From contig OY735209.1 of assembly GCA_963457665.1 (NCBI GenBank), forward strand, positions 57,314,019 to 57,378,018: 64,000 nucleotides of DNA, read 5' to 3'. Position 1 is the stretch's first letter, and each line of letters starts with the position of its first letter. The position numbers and the translations under genes are program-made. A model generated the notes under the pieces. The model was not told the origin of the DNA. It searched no databases and saw nothing but the letters and a program-made list of their open reading frames with translations. The DNA comes from Thysanoteuthis rhombus (lineage: Eukaryota > Mollusca > Cephalopoda > Oegopsida > Thysanoteuthidae). Of this stretch, positions 1 through 9,954 are shown in pieces.

Positions 1-119
1 TAATCAAATTTGGAATAGCATTTTCTGATTTATCCAAATCATAAATGTTCTGTGGATAAAGTCTGATATCCTGATGGTACAAGAAGCTGGCTGTATATAC
101 TTGTTACTAGGAACATTTT

Positions 120-375
120 TTGAATCCCATAACCCAGTGCAGGGTTGTTGGGGCACTACAGATGATTTCCGTCATCTGTATGTCAGGAGTGAGAGAGTCT
201 GATGGATCCCATTCCTCATCAGGCTGGTTTGTTGTCAGAGTTGTCCATCTCTTAGACTGGGTGCCAACCAAAGGTAGAGAGCCCAGTCTGCCCAACTATT
301 TACTTGAAGCTCTGGAATTGAAGAGATGGATTCATACTTTTCCAAAGGGCACTAGTCCAAAGTGAACCCAAACTA
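120..375 (+). repeat. Dispersed family B copy (SINE-like), core box at 320-372
   Basis: The 3' part (about 320-372) reads like 2226-2280, 11488-11545, 38965-39025, 58770-58815 and, inverted, 13885-13945. The shared pattern is GATGGATTCAT, then CTTTCCCA or a variant, then GCATTAGTGCAAAGTGAA. The upstream part is diverged but also contains the 'gactgggtgcc...ccagtctgccc' stretch seen in relatives. A forward frame is open over the copy by chance and is not treated as a gene. A recurring 3' box with variable upstream sequence suggests a SINE family; no tRNA-like head was found here. Confidence 0.5.
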
Positions 376-498
376 TCAATTCTCTTTTCCGAGCCATAAT
401 CTTCTTGGCACTGTGTTTCCTTGCCGAAAGAACAAGTAGCAAAGCAAGCAAGCTTCCCTGGACCAAAAGACTTGAGAGTCAGTAGATATTTGTCGTTG

Positions 499-853
499 TC
501 ATCATCATCATCATCAGTCTTTTATTGTCTGTCATTGGACGTAGACCTTCGCCAAGATTCTCCAGACCCCTCTATCATGGGTATCGCAGAGCCAATGCTC
601 TCTGAACTTGTCTAGTTTGTCTCACTATCTTATAATCTGCCGGCTTTGGTTTCACATTTGGTCTCTGGGGATCCACGTTGTGAGTCGTGATGTCCAGCGG
701 TTGTCTACCATTCTTGCAACATGACCAGCCCATTGTCATTTGAGTATCCTAATGGATTCTATGATGTCTCTGACTCCTGTTTTTTCTCTAAGATATTGTG
801 CTATCTTGTGAAATCTCCATATGATGTTGAGCATGCTTCTTTCATATGTGCCT
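499..853 (-). mobile_element. RTE-like non-LTR retrotransposon, 3' end only
   Basis: Read on the minus strand this is the end of a reverse-transcriptase ORF and its short 3' tail. Recognisable words are HGEISQ/TWRDH-like, KLKWQWAGH(V/I)A-like and NRWTSRLTTW-like, all with stops. On the plus strand it starts with a (TCA)n tract at 499-516, which is the 3' tail of the element, followed by 'gtcttttattgtctgtcattggac', which is shared with 8232, 15051 and 34387. The 5' break near 853 lies within the coding part, as expected for 5'-truncated target-primed insertions. Clade assignment (RTE or near relative) is from family knowledge. Confidence 0.85.
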
Positions 854-859
854 TTTATT

Positions 860-1770
860 CAAACAATTGAGGTTTTATTAAGATTACTGGTTACATGAAA
901 TTACTGGAGCAAGGGAAATTTATAATACAGTGAGAGCATGTTGGCCTATAAGGCTTGAGGTTCACTAAAAAACCTTTTTAATCAAGTTGGTATTGACTCA
1001 TCATTGGACAAAGAAAATTAATAGTAGATCAAACATCTGTTGGACTAGAAACTTGGGCTTATTACAAAAATACATTAACCTACAAGATAAATCTTGAGAC
1101 AGAGAAAGGCTAGAAAAGCTAAGGTTTCATAAAAATACTGGCCAGGTTAATTATTTTTAGCATATTCTATTCAGAATAGTAATAAAAAAAATAATAGAAG
1201 CGTAGCCTATATTCTTTCAATCAGCATGATACTTGTAAAATCTATGATACTCCTGTGGACTAACTTCCTATAAGATTGGTATTTTAAGTATATACTGCTG
1301 GCAATAAATTTAGTGAGAAGGAGCCTGAAATATGGCAGCTGCTTCACAGATAGGGTTTGCTTTGCTGCTGGGCTTCTGAAAATTGAGAATAGTTAATCAA
1401 GAGGATGTGGAAAAGTAATATTACAGAGGCTCTGAATGAACTGAACAGTCTCTACTTAACAATCCATGCTTCAAGGAAATAGTAATTTTCTTAATTTGTA
1501 GTAGAATATACTATTAGCATTGTTTTGAGAATTTTAGCTCCATTCAACTAAATTAAGGACATGTAAGCATTAGTTGCAAAATTTGCAGCCTAACAGTGGG
1601 TTGACTTGATCTTGAGTGATGGTCACATATTATTCTTCAAGACTTACTTACTAACCATTGCAGTTCAGCAGGTACCGAGACAGTAATTTTCAAGTATTAC
1701 AATAAAAGAATTATGTAGTCAAGTCCTTATTACAAATTATCAACCAAAACTATCAAAATAGGTATCTATA
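860..1770. other. No recognisable feature
   Basis: AT-rich single-copy-looking sequence. No open frame above 60 codons, no tandem repeat, and no match to other parts of the window was seen by eye. Confidence 0.5.
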
Positions 1771-2025
1771 GTTTTTAAGCTAGTCTGGCTAGCTATGTAT
1801 GTATCATTTGTACAGGCTAGAGAGTTAAAAATCTAAACATTTACTCCTTATATCAAGTATGTCTTGTTTGACAATTCAAACTTTTTAGAGATTCATCAAA
1901 AGGTAAGAGAAGTACCTCATTCATTTATTATCCCTAATACAAATTTTTTAATTGATCACCCCACATACAGTAAGCTGACAAAAGACATTGGTCTCGTGAT
2001 GGTTTCTATTTAGTGACTGTTCAGG
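1771..2025 (-). repeat. Dispersed family A copy, inverted and internally shortened
   Basis: The reverse complement carries both ends of family A: 'ccaatgtcttttgtcagctt' followed by 'gatcaatt' at its start, and 'acatacatagctagccagac' at its end. The middle (the 'gggcagtgatcactgaaa...gcaaattgacccccc' part seen at 12062-12415) is missing. It lies back to back with the family B copy that begins at about 2046. Confidence 0.65.
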
Positions 2026-2045
2026 CCTGTTTTTTGTTATTTTCT

Positions 2046-2285
2046 AGTTTTTTCTTCCTGTAGACCCCTTATGGAGTATAGGGCCACAACCAAACCATAT
2101 TGGGTGGTTGCTGCAGTCTCAGATACAAGAAGTTTTTTACTGGTTGTAGTTACAAGCCCCATGTTCAAACCTCCTCCTTTACCCAGGCTTAGAAGTGGCA
2201 GGATAGCCTTCGCTGTTCACCCATGGAGAGGATTGGATTCATGCCTTTCCCAAGAGCATTAGTGTGAAGTGAATGCAAGTAACCT
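2046..2285 (+). repeat. Dispersed family B copy with 5' part
   Basis: Begins 'ttcctgtagacccctta', matches 38495-38665 through 'ggccacaaccaaac...cctcctcctttacccaggctt', and ends with the family B core at 2226-2280. This is the most complete family B copy in the window, about 240 bp. A 63-codon frame inside it is incidental. Confidence 0.6.
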
Positions 2286-2320
2286 CATCTGAAACTTGAG
2301 CTAGAACAGGAGATTCTAAT

Positions 2321-2466
2321 AATCTGATGATACTATTCATAGTCAAGTTTTAAACCCAAGCTGATACTGGAATGATTGAATTTACCTCAACAGGTGTTGA
2401 AGTAAATTCAATCAATCCGGTGTTAAATTGGGTTTAAAACTTGACTGCAATTTGTATCATCAGATT
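2321..2466. repeat. Hairpin element 1 (about 146-bp near-palindrome)
   Basis: Outer arms AATCTGATGATAC (2321-2333) and GTATCATCAGATT (2454-2466) are perfect complements. Further in, AGTCAAGTTTTAAACCCAA pairs with TTGGGTTTAAAACTTGACT, and TTGAATTTACCTCAACA pairs with TGTTGAAGTAAATTCAA, closing in a loop of only a few bases near 2392. The whole unit can fold into one long stem. It resembles snap-back MITEs or foldback elements. Confidence 0.9.
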
Positions 2467-2467
2467 T

Positions 2468-2587
2468 GCTTTGATTGCAAGATGCAAGATATTATTATTT
2501 TTAGATATTAACACTGCAGCATAAAAGGTGTTATGCTGCCGTATTAATATCTTAATATAATGATATCTTGCACCTTTCAATCAAAGC
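2468..2587. repeat. Hairpin element 2 (about 120-bp near-palindrome), abutting hairpin 1
   Basis: GCTTTGATTG...AAGATGCAAGATAT at the left pairs with ATATCTTGCA...CAATCAAAGC at the right, and GCAGCATAA pairs with TTATGCTGC around a short loop near 2526. Only one base separates it from hairpin 1, and the two arms have different sequences, so this is not a duplication of hairpin 1. Confidence 0.88.
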
Positions 2588-2967
2588 ATTCAGCTGTAAC
2601 TGTAATTATATTCCAGTCTAATATCTCTGATGGTCAGAGTTGAGAATTACCCTAAATTGCAGAGTGTAAGTTGAATTTTCAAGAATAAAAAATCTTTCAA
2701 AAAGTGGGGATCGACAAACAGTGAGGGTGAAATATATTTTGAAAAGGATGGGCCTAAACCAGAATTTTTAGCAAAAAACTGGAGATTGACTTTTTGTGCC
2801 AGGTTGACTCGCATATACATTGAAGTTTATGGTGTATCCAACCTTCTGGTGATGAGTGACCTCCCCTTACAATAAGTTGAAATTGACTACATTTGATGTT
2901 GGTGTTTTGCTATACCAGCATGTAGGGAACTAGCTCAAACTTGGTGCATAGACTGGACTTTTACATT

Positions 2968-3078
2968 TCTATTAGAATAGTACCCATAAAAAATGATGGG
3001 ATCATTTATGTATTGCTCAGCACTCCTGCCTAGGATCAGTGTAGTATTAGTGTGTTCATTGAAAAGTGTTATACTCAC
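2968..3078 (+). repeat. Dispersed family C copy
   Basis: Matches 21258-21440: 'agtacccataaaaaatga' and 'ctgcctaggatcagtgtagt...gtgtgttcattgaaaagtgtta'. In both places the unit ends near '-acaatat' and is followed by TA-rich DNA. Function unknown. Confidence 0.55.
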
Positions 3079-3079
3079 A

Positions 3080-3114
<35 letters not shown>

Positions 3115-3115
3115 C

Positions 3116-3147
<32 letters not shown>

Positions 3148-3152
3148 ATATA
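3079..3152. repeat. (TA)n with (TG)n microsatellite
   Basis: Compound dinucleotide tract: TA repeats with two ACATAT breaks, then about 13 TG units, then TATA. Confidence 0.95.
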
Positions 3153-3171
3153 AATATATTGGTTAATTTGG

Positions 3172-3337
3172 CCCTACTGACCATCTAGTTCTGCGTAGCG
3201 CTGGGGTAGAGCATCTGCCGCTAGGTCCGGAGCAAATGTTTCTACCCCACCTAGTAGTACTGGAAGGGATATCGAGTCTATAACCACCCTGAAGAGTTGT
3301 AATACAACAAAACAGCTGTCTGTGGATGACATAATTA

Positions 3338-3342
<5 letters not shown>
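3172..3342 (+). mobile_element. tRNA-derived SINE (family S1), followed by its (TA)n tail
   Basis: The head looks like a degenerate tRNA: an A-box-like TAGCGCTGGGGTAGAGC near 3196, a TCTGCCGCTAGGTCCGGAG anticodon-side region, a damaged B box near 3238-3248, and CACCTAGTAGTACTGG closing the acceptor side. The body (GGGATA..GAGTCTATA..CCACC.TGAAGAGTTGTAATACAAC..ACAGCTGTCTGTGGATGACA) is shared, inverted, with 62863-63020. In both copies the body is followed directly by a long (TA)n. Promoter boxes are decayed, so this copy is probably silent. Confidence 0.8.

Positions 3343-3424
<82 letters not shown>
3343..3424. repeat. (TA)n followed by (TGTA)n, tail of the S1 SINE
   Basis: About 29 TA units (3343-3400) then six TGTA units. 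It starts right after the S1 body. Confidence 0.95.
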
Positions 3425-3425
<1 letters not shown>

Positions 3426-3739
3426 ACATACATTGCATTTTATATTTTTATATATTTTAAAATCTACAAGAATTTGGGTTGAATGATTTTTTAATAGTGA
3501 ACATTTCATCTCAGTCATCTTCCAAAAGAGAAAACTGACCATTGTGCACTCTCAGACGGACAAGATGATAAATAGAGAATTGTTTACAACTAAGTTAAAG
3601 CATGTTTTCCTTTCGATATTAATGCCAAACTTCCTGTTAATGACTGAAGAAGTCTTTCATAGCTGAAGTCCTCTCGAAGTATTCAAAGAGTAGAGTATCA
3701 TACATAAGTGTATATAAACATCTTCTCTTCTTTCTTCAG

Positions 3740-3788
3740 TTAACTGGAATCAGCAGACAGGGTCTCAATTTGATGCCCAGGAAAAATG
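3740..3788 (+). other. Exon-like segment (weak candidate)
   Basis: A good pyrimidine tract and AG (tcttctcttctttcttcag, ending 3739) precede 49 bases, followed by gttagt at 3789. With the first two bases as the end of a split codon, the segment reads NWNQQTGSQFDAQEK without a stop. Another frame is also open, so the coding evidence is thin. No protein family is recognised, and no neighbouring exon with matching phase was found. Confidence 0.2.
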
Positions 3789-4367
3789 GTTAGTATAAAT
3801 CCAAGTCTTTGATCTCTTTAGTGACTTGCAATTTGGAATTTATAATTGATATAATTCTTGTTGGGATCTTTCATGAACTTATGATTTTAAAAATGATAAA
3901 AATAGGTCTGGTTTGTTGCACAATATCATGGAATTCTAATGTTTAATAAGTCAGATAGGATGGAAATTTGCTAGCTAGTTCTATTACAAAAACAAAGTTG
4001 AAAAAAGATTTTTGAAATATTGGAATAGTTTACCATTTTATATAAGAAATAGCATCAGCATGAATAATCTCAAGAATAACTGGAATAAATTCAAATCCTA
4101 TGGGATAGCAAATGAATTGATAGGGCAATTTGTGGAATTATAAGCTGAAATATATTGAAGAACTTAGGGAAGATAATTAAATGATATGTGTCTGGTGATT
4201 GTTTCTCTGCATTGGTAAGCTTGTGAGTTTTTTTCTAAGTTTCATACAATTCTATGACTTGAATTAATGTGCATTTTAATGATGAATACATATTTCTAAT
4301 GTAAATTGTTTAAGATGCTCATAGAGGAATTTCTATTTGAATAAAAAAATTGAAACTCTCACACAAC

Positions 4368-4645
4368 CAATGTTTTTTTGGAGTATACCATGATGGGAGT
4401 AATCAATAAGTTACTTCTCACACCTTTTGTTAGGCACTGATGACTGAAAAAGTCAGAATTTTCAAGAAACAAGCTGACTCAACCTAAGGAATCAATTTAG
4501 CATAAACTTGCATTGCAAACTTTCTCTAAAAAAGTATTTGGGGAGAGGATTTTGGACAAAGAAATGAGTGTCTCTTCTAGACAAAATAAGGTGTAAATGT
4601 TTTAATTTTTCTAGCTGCCACCCAGACCAGCTTTGAACAAAAGAG
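4368..4645 (+). repeat. Dispersed family A copy
   Basis: Contains 'caataagttacttctcacaccttttgtt', 'gactgaaaaagtcagaattttcaagaa', 'ccaatttagcataaacttgcattgcaaa' (split here by gaps) and an end with 'ctagctgccacccagaccagctttgaac'. Diverged compared with 12062-12415. Confidence 0.65.
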
Positions 4646-4649
4646 AGAG

Positions 4650-6520
4650 AAACACTTGAAATGAAAAGAGAATTTTCCCTGCACTCAAAAAAATTTTTTT
4701 TTAAAATTTCCCTGAATGATTGTTACTGTAAAGATGGAGATAAACAGGGCGGAGACTCAGGATGTTGGGGAGCAATCTGATAGAACAATAGGAACAGGTG
4801 GTTTGACACAAGCAACTCAACCCCACCCTATCAGCTCAAGTAATTACTACTTATAAAATGTCTATTACCATAACTTACAATAATGATGAATTACATTCTT
4901 TCTCGATAGCTGATGAAGTAATTTCTATTTTGGCTTAAAAGAAAGCCTTAGTAATTTTATTTTGCTTTTATATTTTGCCAGAAATTTTAGAAGAATGTAA
5001 GTTCGATGTTTGCTGGTATGTAAATTCACGCCGCAGGTGGCCTCAGCCACTATGTTTCCTGCCACTCAAAATACAAACTGTCCAATTTCTTAATTAAGTC
5101 TCTCAACCATTTTTTAGATTGCCAAATCTATTTATTTTTTACCTTTTATTTGATATTTTCATCTTTTGTTTTAATCATTGGTTTTTCATTTATTTACTAT
5201 CAACAAAATACAGTTGCTTTCTTGTTAATTATCCTCTGTTAATTTGTGTATGTATATACATTCTCTTCAAAGAGAATTTCTGTATGTATGCATTCGCACC
5301 AACTGATTGTTCATACGTGGTTTTTCAAGTTGTGGGTTGATGATGTTTGCTCACAGGTTTTTCCATTATTATCCCAGGCCACCAAGGAAGATTTTTAATC
5401 TCTGTCTGATTTGATTACTTTTTTTTTTTTTCATCTTGATTTGATCCAGACTCCTACACTTGTGTCCATTTGGGCATGAATGCTTTTGCTTTTTTCACAT
5501 CAGTGGGAGGTTTTATGATCATGTCTTTCCAAAAGATCATAACACCAAAATTTGGTGCCTATAATAAAGATCCAATCATTTCTACTTAGTAACTTTTGCC
5601 TTTATCCCTAAATCAAACCAGCAATGATAGATTTTAATACCAAAGATGAAACAAATTCTACAAGCTTATGAATATAAGATTACATTATTACGTTGGGCGA
5701 CACACTAAGTTTGTTTGGTCTATTGAGTGGAAATTTTTTTAAAATTGTTTTGTTATTGACATGAACTTCATTAAATAGCATATTTACCATTTTACTGCAT
5801 TATCTTCAGCCATCTTTCAACCAACTTCATAATTCAATCCTTCCAGAACTTTTTATCTCTCTCTCAGCAAAGAACTACTCTAGATGCCTTTTTGTGGTTT
5901 CAATGAAATTAATTTTTTTAAATCTTTGAAAACTGGAACAGATGGTAATGCAATATTAGTGAATATGGCAGATGAGTAATTGTAACTATTTTCTCATGGT
6001 CACCAAAGTAGCATGCAGTCTAGCATTACCCTGATGGAATATCATGCTATTTCTCTAATCTAATTCTGGACGTTTTTCATTGATTGCTACCTTCAAATGA
6101 TCTATTTGAGAGCAGTACATGTTTGAATCAACTATTGGCTTCTCAAAAAGGAAGTCATAGTAGAGAACTCTCTTTTAATCCCAAGATATAATTAGCATCC
6201 CCTTTGTGGGACCACCCAGCTAAAGAAAAGTGAATTTTGTGAAAAAAAACAGGCTCCCAGAGCAACAATGAAAATTCCCTCCAAAAGCATAAACTGCCAA
6301 CTCAAAAATGGCTATGTTAAAGAATATTCATCCAATGAGAAATGATATCAAGGAAACTCAGATGGGTTCACTTGGAGCCTACTGTGTGAGATAAAAGGAA
6401 AGGATTTTACCAACAGAAATAGACAGCAGTTACTGGCCAAGAAAATGCTATGTCATAAGTTATTTTCTTACCTATACAATATGCATGTCCATAATGGCAC
6501 GCTCACTTATGCACATAATT
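4650..6520. other. No clear gene; AT-rich, a few homopolymers
   Basis: Contains a poly-T run at about 5420 and several short chance frames, the longest 73 codons at 5119-5340, hydrophobic and of no recognised family. No repeat match to the rest of the window was seen. Confidence 0.45.
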
Positions 6521-6524
6521 GTGA

Positions 6525-6641
6525 AAGACTATGTCTCGGATTCTTATTTTAACCTTAAGATATTGTGCTGTCTTATGATCTCTCCATGTGAGGTTGAGCA
6601 TGATTCTGTCATGCGCATGTTGCATGGTTCTTAGTTTGTTA
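6525..6641 (-). mobile_element. RTE-like LINE, short 3' coding fragment
   Basis: Plus-strand words 'agatattgtgctgtcttatgatctctccatgtgaggttgagcatgattct' match the inner part of the copies at 783-830 and 34660-34690. Here the (TCA)n tail and last coding part are missing, so only the middle of the usual remnant survives. Confidence 0.7.
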
Positions 6642-6984
6642 TATATTCATTAAATGAATATTATATATGTTGAACAATCTTTTTTCATTCATTCAACACT
6701 GACTTTCACTAGTACATTTTCTCTTGATACTCAGATATACAATTCATTTAAGCTTTACATAAAATTATTGTTAGTGCTATTTAGTTGGTCTTATTGCCTG
6801 GAGTCAGACAATAAATTATTATACTAGTGACTTGGAACATGCAAAAAAAATACAAAATTTGTAGCAATCTTCTTGAAAGATTACAATTTAATAATCAACG
6901 GTAACTTTGACATCCAACCAAGAGAAGCTTCCCAGACTTTGATCATACCAACATTCAACTCTAAAGACAGAAATGCTTCTTTTT

Positions 6985-7689
6985 TTTCAATTGCAAACCA
7001 TAACAATGGCGAGAAAAATAGTGCCCCAGAACAAGGACTATGTCTACGTCATAGAAAAACTCTTGTCAGAGGTTGCCAGTGAAGTCACCGACTTACTTGC
7101 AACAATGTCAGAACACAACCTATATGAAGTCCTTAAAGGGATAATCATTAAATGGATCAATTGGAACCAGGTTAAGGGACATCTTAAAAAATCTTGAAAT
7201 AGGAGGTAAGACTCTATTGGTTCTGATCTGGCATATGAAAGGATTGTTAGGTTCATATGTCATGTCTGACATGATATTAAAAAGAATATAATTAGACAAG
7301 CTACTACCTACCATAATAAAAATATTGACACTTATGAAAGACGAGAAGGATTTGGACAAATTGTCTGAAATAACTGACTGTGTTCAAGTGGGATACCTGG
7401 ACCAAAGTATAAACTTCATGTAGACAACCATGCAACCATCAAATGTAGAATTTTAACAATTGCAGGCCATTGTAGTTGAATTGGCCGAACAGATTGCCAA
7501 AAAACAGTATCAAATGAGAGACACATGCTATGATGGCAGCTGTCATTCACAGCCCTGGAGAAGTGCCAGCAAGAATTGGAAAAACAGTGCAAAACAGAGT
7601 TTTGAAATATGCTGGTACCATCACAAATATGGTCACAAAGTGAGACATTGTCACCAGACCCGTGCTTTTCCTAGAAATAAAAGACAATA
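6985..7689 (+). pseudogene. gypsy gag remnant (capsid-like and CxxH..C region)
   Basis: Gag binds and packages element RNA. From about 7006 a frame reads MARKIVPQNKDYVYVIEKLL and continues into a capsid-like region: MKGLLGSYVMSDMILKRI, then KILTLMKDEKDLDKLSEI near 7318-7370. This pattern (G-hydrophobic-DxILK...LP..I..IL) is typical of the capsid part of invertebrate gypsy gag. At 7609-7650 lies CWYHHKYGHKVRHC, the Cys/His box that replaces a classical zinc knuckle in this lineage, followed by a basic end RNKRQ. Stops and shifts occur at about 7195, 7280 and 7423. The protein cannot be made intact. Confidence 0.8.
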
Positions 7690-7717
7690 AGGAAACTTCA
7701 ATCCTGGCTAGTAACAA

Positions 7718-7988
7718 TGATGTTTTTAGCTAGACACACCCAAAAATATCAGCTATTTTACATCCATGACAAGATACACTTAAGCGGAAATTAGTGTCCT
7801 AACATCAGACCTCTCCAAAAAATTAGTACCCTAGAAGCTACTAGGTGTTAACAGCACAAAAATCAGCACATTTGATGAAAAATATCTCACATTGGACCTT
7901 GGAATAGCACTGAGAGTTTCTCTTGATATTTACCTCAGGGCAGATTTCTTAGCCAACTTTGACCTGTACATCAGTAAGGCTGCATAAT
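7718..7988 (+). pseudogene. gypsy protease remnant
   Basis: LFYIHDK at about 7757 corresponds to the strand before the active site, and TFDEKYLTLDLGIALR followed by ADFLANFDLYISKAA (7868-7987) to the second half of a retropepsin. The D-S/T-G active-site triplet expected between them is not readable; stops fall there. Without it the enzyme would be dead even if the frame were intact. Placement between the Cys/His box and RT supports the call. Confidence 0.7.
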
Positions 7989-8099
7989 CCTTCATCAATA
8001 ACCAGAGAGAGTTTATAGAGTGCAGGATTTGTTTCTGTTATAATTCCTTGGGAATTAGCACTGTCTTACCTGAGGATAAAAACATGAAGGCACTACTAT

Positions 8100-9160
8100 A
8101 AAAAAACTCAGACATAACAACTCCATTCAAGCATACAGATTGTGTAATCCACTCAGGTAAACGTAACATCCCAATGACTGGACAGCCTGTACACTCCACT
8201 TTTGAAAGACTCATCATCATCATCATCATCAGTCTTTTAACGTCTGTCGTTGGACATAGACCTTCCCCAGGATTTGCTACACTTCCCTATCATGGGCGTC
8301 ACAGAGCCAGTACTTCCTGAACTTGTCTAGCTCATCTCTCCATCTAATATTCTGCCGGCCTCGGTTGCACATGTAGTCTCGGGGCATCCATGTCGTGAGT
8401 CGTGATGTCCATCGATTGTCTGCCATTCTTGCAATATGGCCAGCCAACCACCATTTGAGATTTTTAATGGATTCTATGATGTCCCTAACTCTTGTCTTTT
8501 CTCGGATGTACTTTGCTGTCTTGTGGTCTCTCCATGTGAGGCCCAGCATTATTCTTCATCATGAAAAATACAAAATTGCAACTGGGCATTATATGACCTT
8601 CAAAAAGCTCATGGCCAAGCCCCTCACATTTGGCTGTTAAACAGAACTCAGGAGTGTGGAGAACTGTAAGGGATTTTTGCAGATTAAATGCTTTCATAAT
8701 ATTGGACGGATACCCAATTTCTTATTTACATTTTCTATTGGGCTACAAGGAGCAAATATTTTTTCTTATTCAGACCTTGTAAAAGTATATCATCAAATTT
8801 CAGTCATAGAGAAAGATACATACCGAACAGTAGTAATTACTCCCTTTGGTCTCTTTGAGTATACAGGATGACTTTTTGACAATGCAACGTAGCTCAGTCA
8901 TTCCAGCAACTGATCAATGAAGCTCTACGAGGATTACTATTTACTTTCACTTACATCAGTGATGTAATGATAGCAAGTAAAGATTTAAAGAACATTTCAA
9001 ACATTTACAGCAAGTGACTATCACATCTTCCTTTAAAAATAAACGTGGAGAAATGTATATTTGGTGCATAAAAAAAATAAATTTCCTTGGACATTCGATT
9101 GACAAAAATAGAATATCGCTACTGTCTGAGAATCTTTCAGACAACTGAGACATTTCATTA
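8100..9160 (+). pseudogene. gypsy reverse transcriptase remnant, interrupted by a LINE fragment
   Basis: Before the interruption, MTGQPVHSTFERL (8173-8211) is the pre-RT linker. After it, VWRTVRDFCRLNA (about 8658-8697) gives the WR.C.DYR.LN motif, followed by IFSYSDLVKVYHQISV with the first catalytic Asp region and TYRTVVITPFGLFEYTG. The catalytic box reads YISD (about 8950) where Y-x-D-D is expected, so one metal-binding Asp is replaced by Ser. The part up to 9150 still shows the thumb-side LKINVEKC-like motif. Several frameshifts and stops are present. The 8211-8558 stretch is the inserted RTE fragment. Confidence 0.85.
8211..8558 (-). mobile_element. RTE-like LINE 3' end inserted inside gypsy pol
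   Basis: Plus strand begins with (TCA)n at 8211-8231, then 'agtcttttaacgtctgtcgttggacatagacc'. The minus-strand reading keeps the longest clean piece of this ORF end in the window: ARMADNRWTSRLTTWMPRD, RGRQNIRWRDELDKFRKYWL and DAHDREV, 90 codons from 8277 to 8549 without a stop. It sits exactly between gypsy FERL and the gypsy KLQLGII-like words, so it is younger than the gypsy copy. It is the least decayed of the RTE ends here. Confidence 0.9.
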
Positions 9161-9239
9161 GTAGCTACTTAATTATCATTGGTACTTCATCGCAAATAGT
9201 TCCTCTATTCTATTGCCTCTCACTGACTTACTAAAGAAT

Positions 9240-9705
9240 AAAATCAAGAAGAATGCAAATAAAACCAAATCTTTCAACATAGTTTATTTAGCTTTGGCTA
9301 ATTTCACAAAGCTGAACTATATCATAGATAAAAAACTTATTTCAACAACAGATGCTTCCTCAAATGCTTCCAGATCAGTCATCTATCAGATAATAGAAGA
9401 TGAAGCAAGTCTGATATCTTTTTTCCATTAAACCAAATGCAACATTAGGAAACAAAGCACATTCTCAGGAAAATTGTTGGCAATTTGCCCATCCATAAGA
9501 CATTTTAGATACAAACTGGAAAAAGGTGGATTTAAGGTGTACAGCGACCACTGACTTTTGCTTTGCAACAAAGTCATTTGGATTAGGTTTTGCAATATAC
9601 TTCAGACATACAATTCATCAAAGGAACGAACAACTCAGTCGTCGATACGCTCTCTCGCACAGAAATTAATCAGTTACTGATGATATATCAAGCCACGAAC
9701 TGATA
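9240..9705 (+). pseudogene. gypsy RNase H remnant
   Basis: TTDASSNASRSVIYQI at about 9348-9395 carries the first acidic residue motif (TDAS). VYSDH at 9538-9552 matches the later TDHKPL motif, followed by a stop. SDIQFIKGTNNSVVDTLSR at about 9604-9660 matches the D-I-x-x-I/V-x-G-x-x-N-x-V-x-D-x-L-S-R end of gypsy RNase H. These lie in different frames, so at least two indels separate them. Confidence 0.85.
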
Positions 9706-9954
9706 GCTCAAAAAATGATCAAAAAGATAAAAAAAATGGTCGCGCATTACATGAGGCTCACACGAACACTTTATTAACATTAAAACAAATTCTTGTTCCA
9801 GAATTACAATGACATTTCACTTAGCAATTCTAAACCATACACACCTCCTACACCCAGGGAGAAAATCACATATTTACACCGACTTTCAAAAATGTCCAAC
9901 ACCTTAGGGAACAATCTGTCTGGCCGAGCATGGTGATAGACATTCGTCTGGCTG

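Noticed and set aside
3163-3438. 91-codon minus-strand frame
   Set aside because: Made of (TA)n/(TGTA)n followed by the antisense of the S1 SINE.
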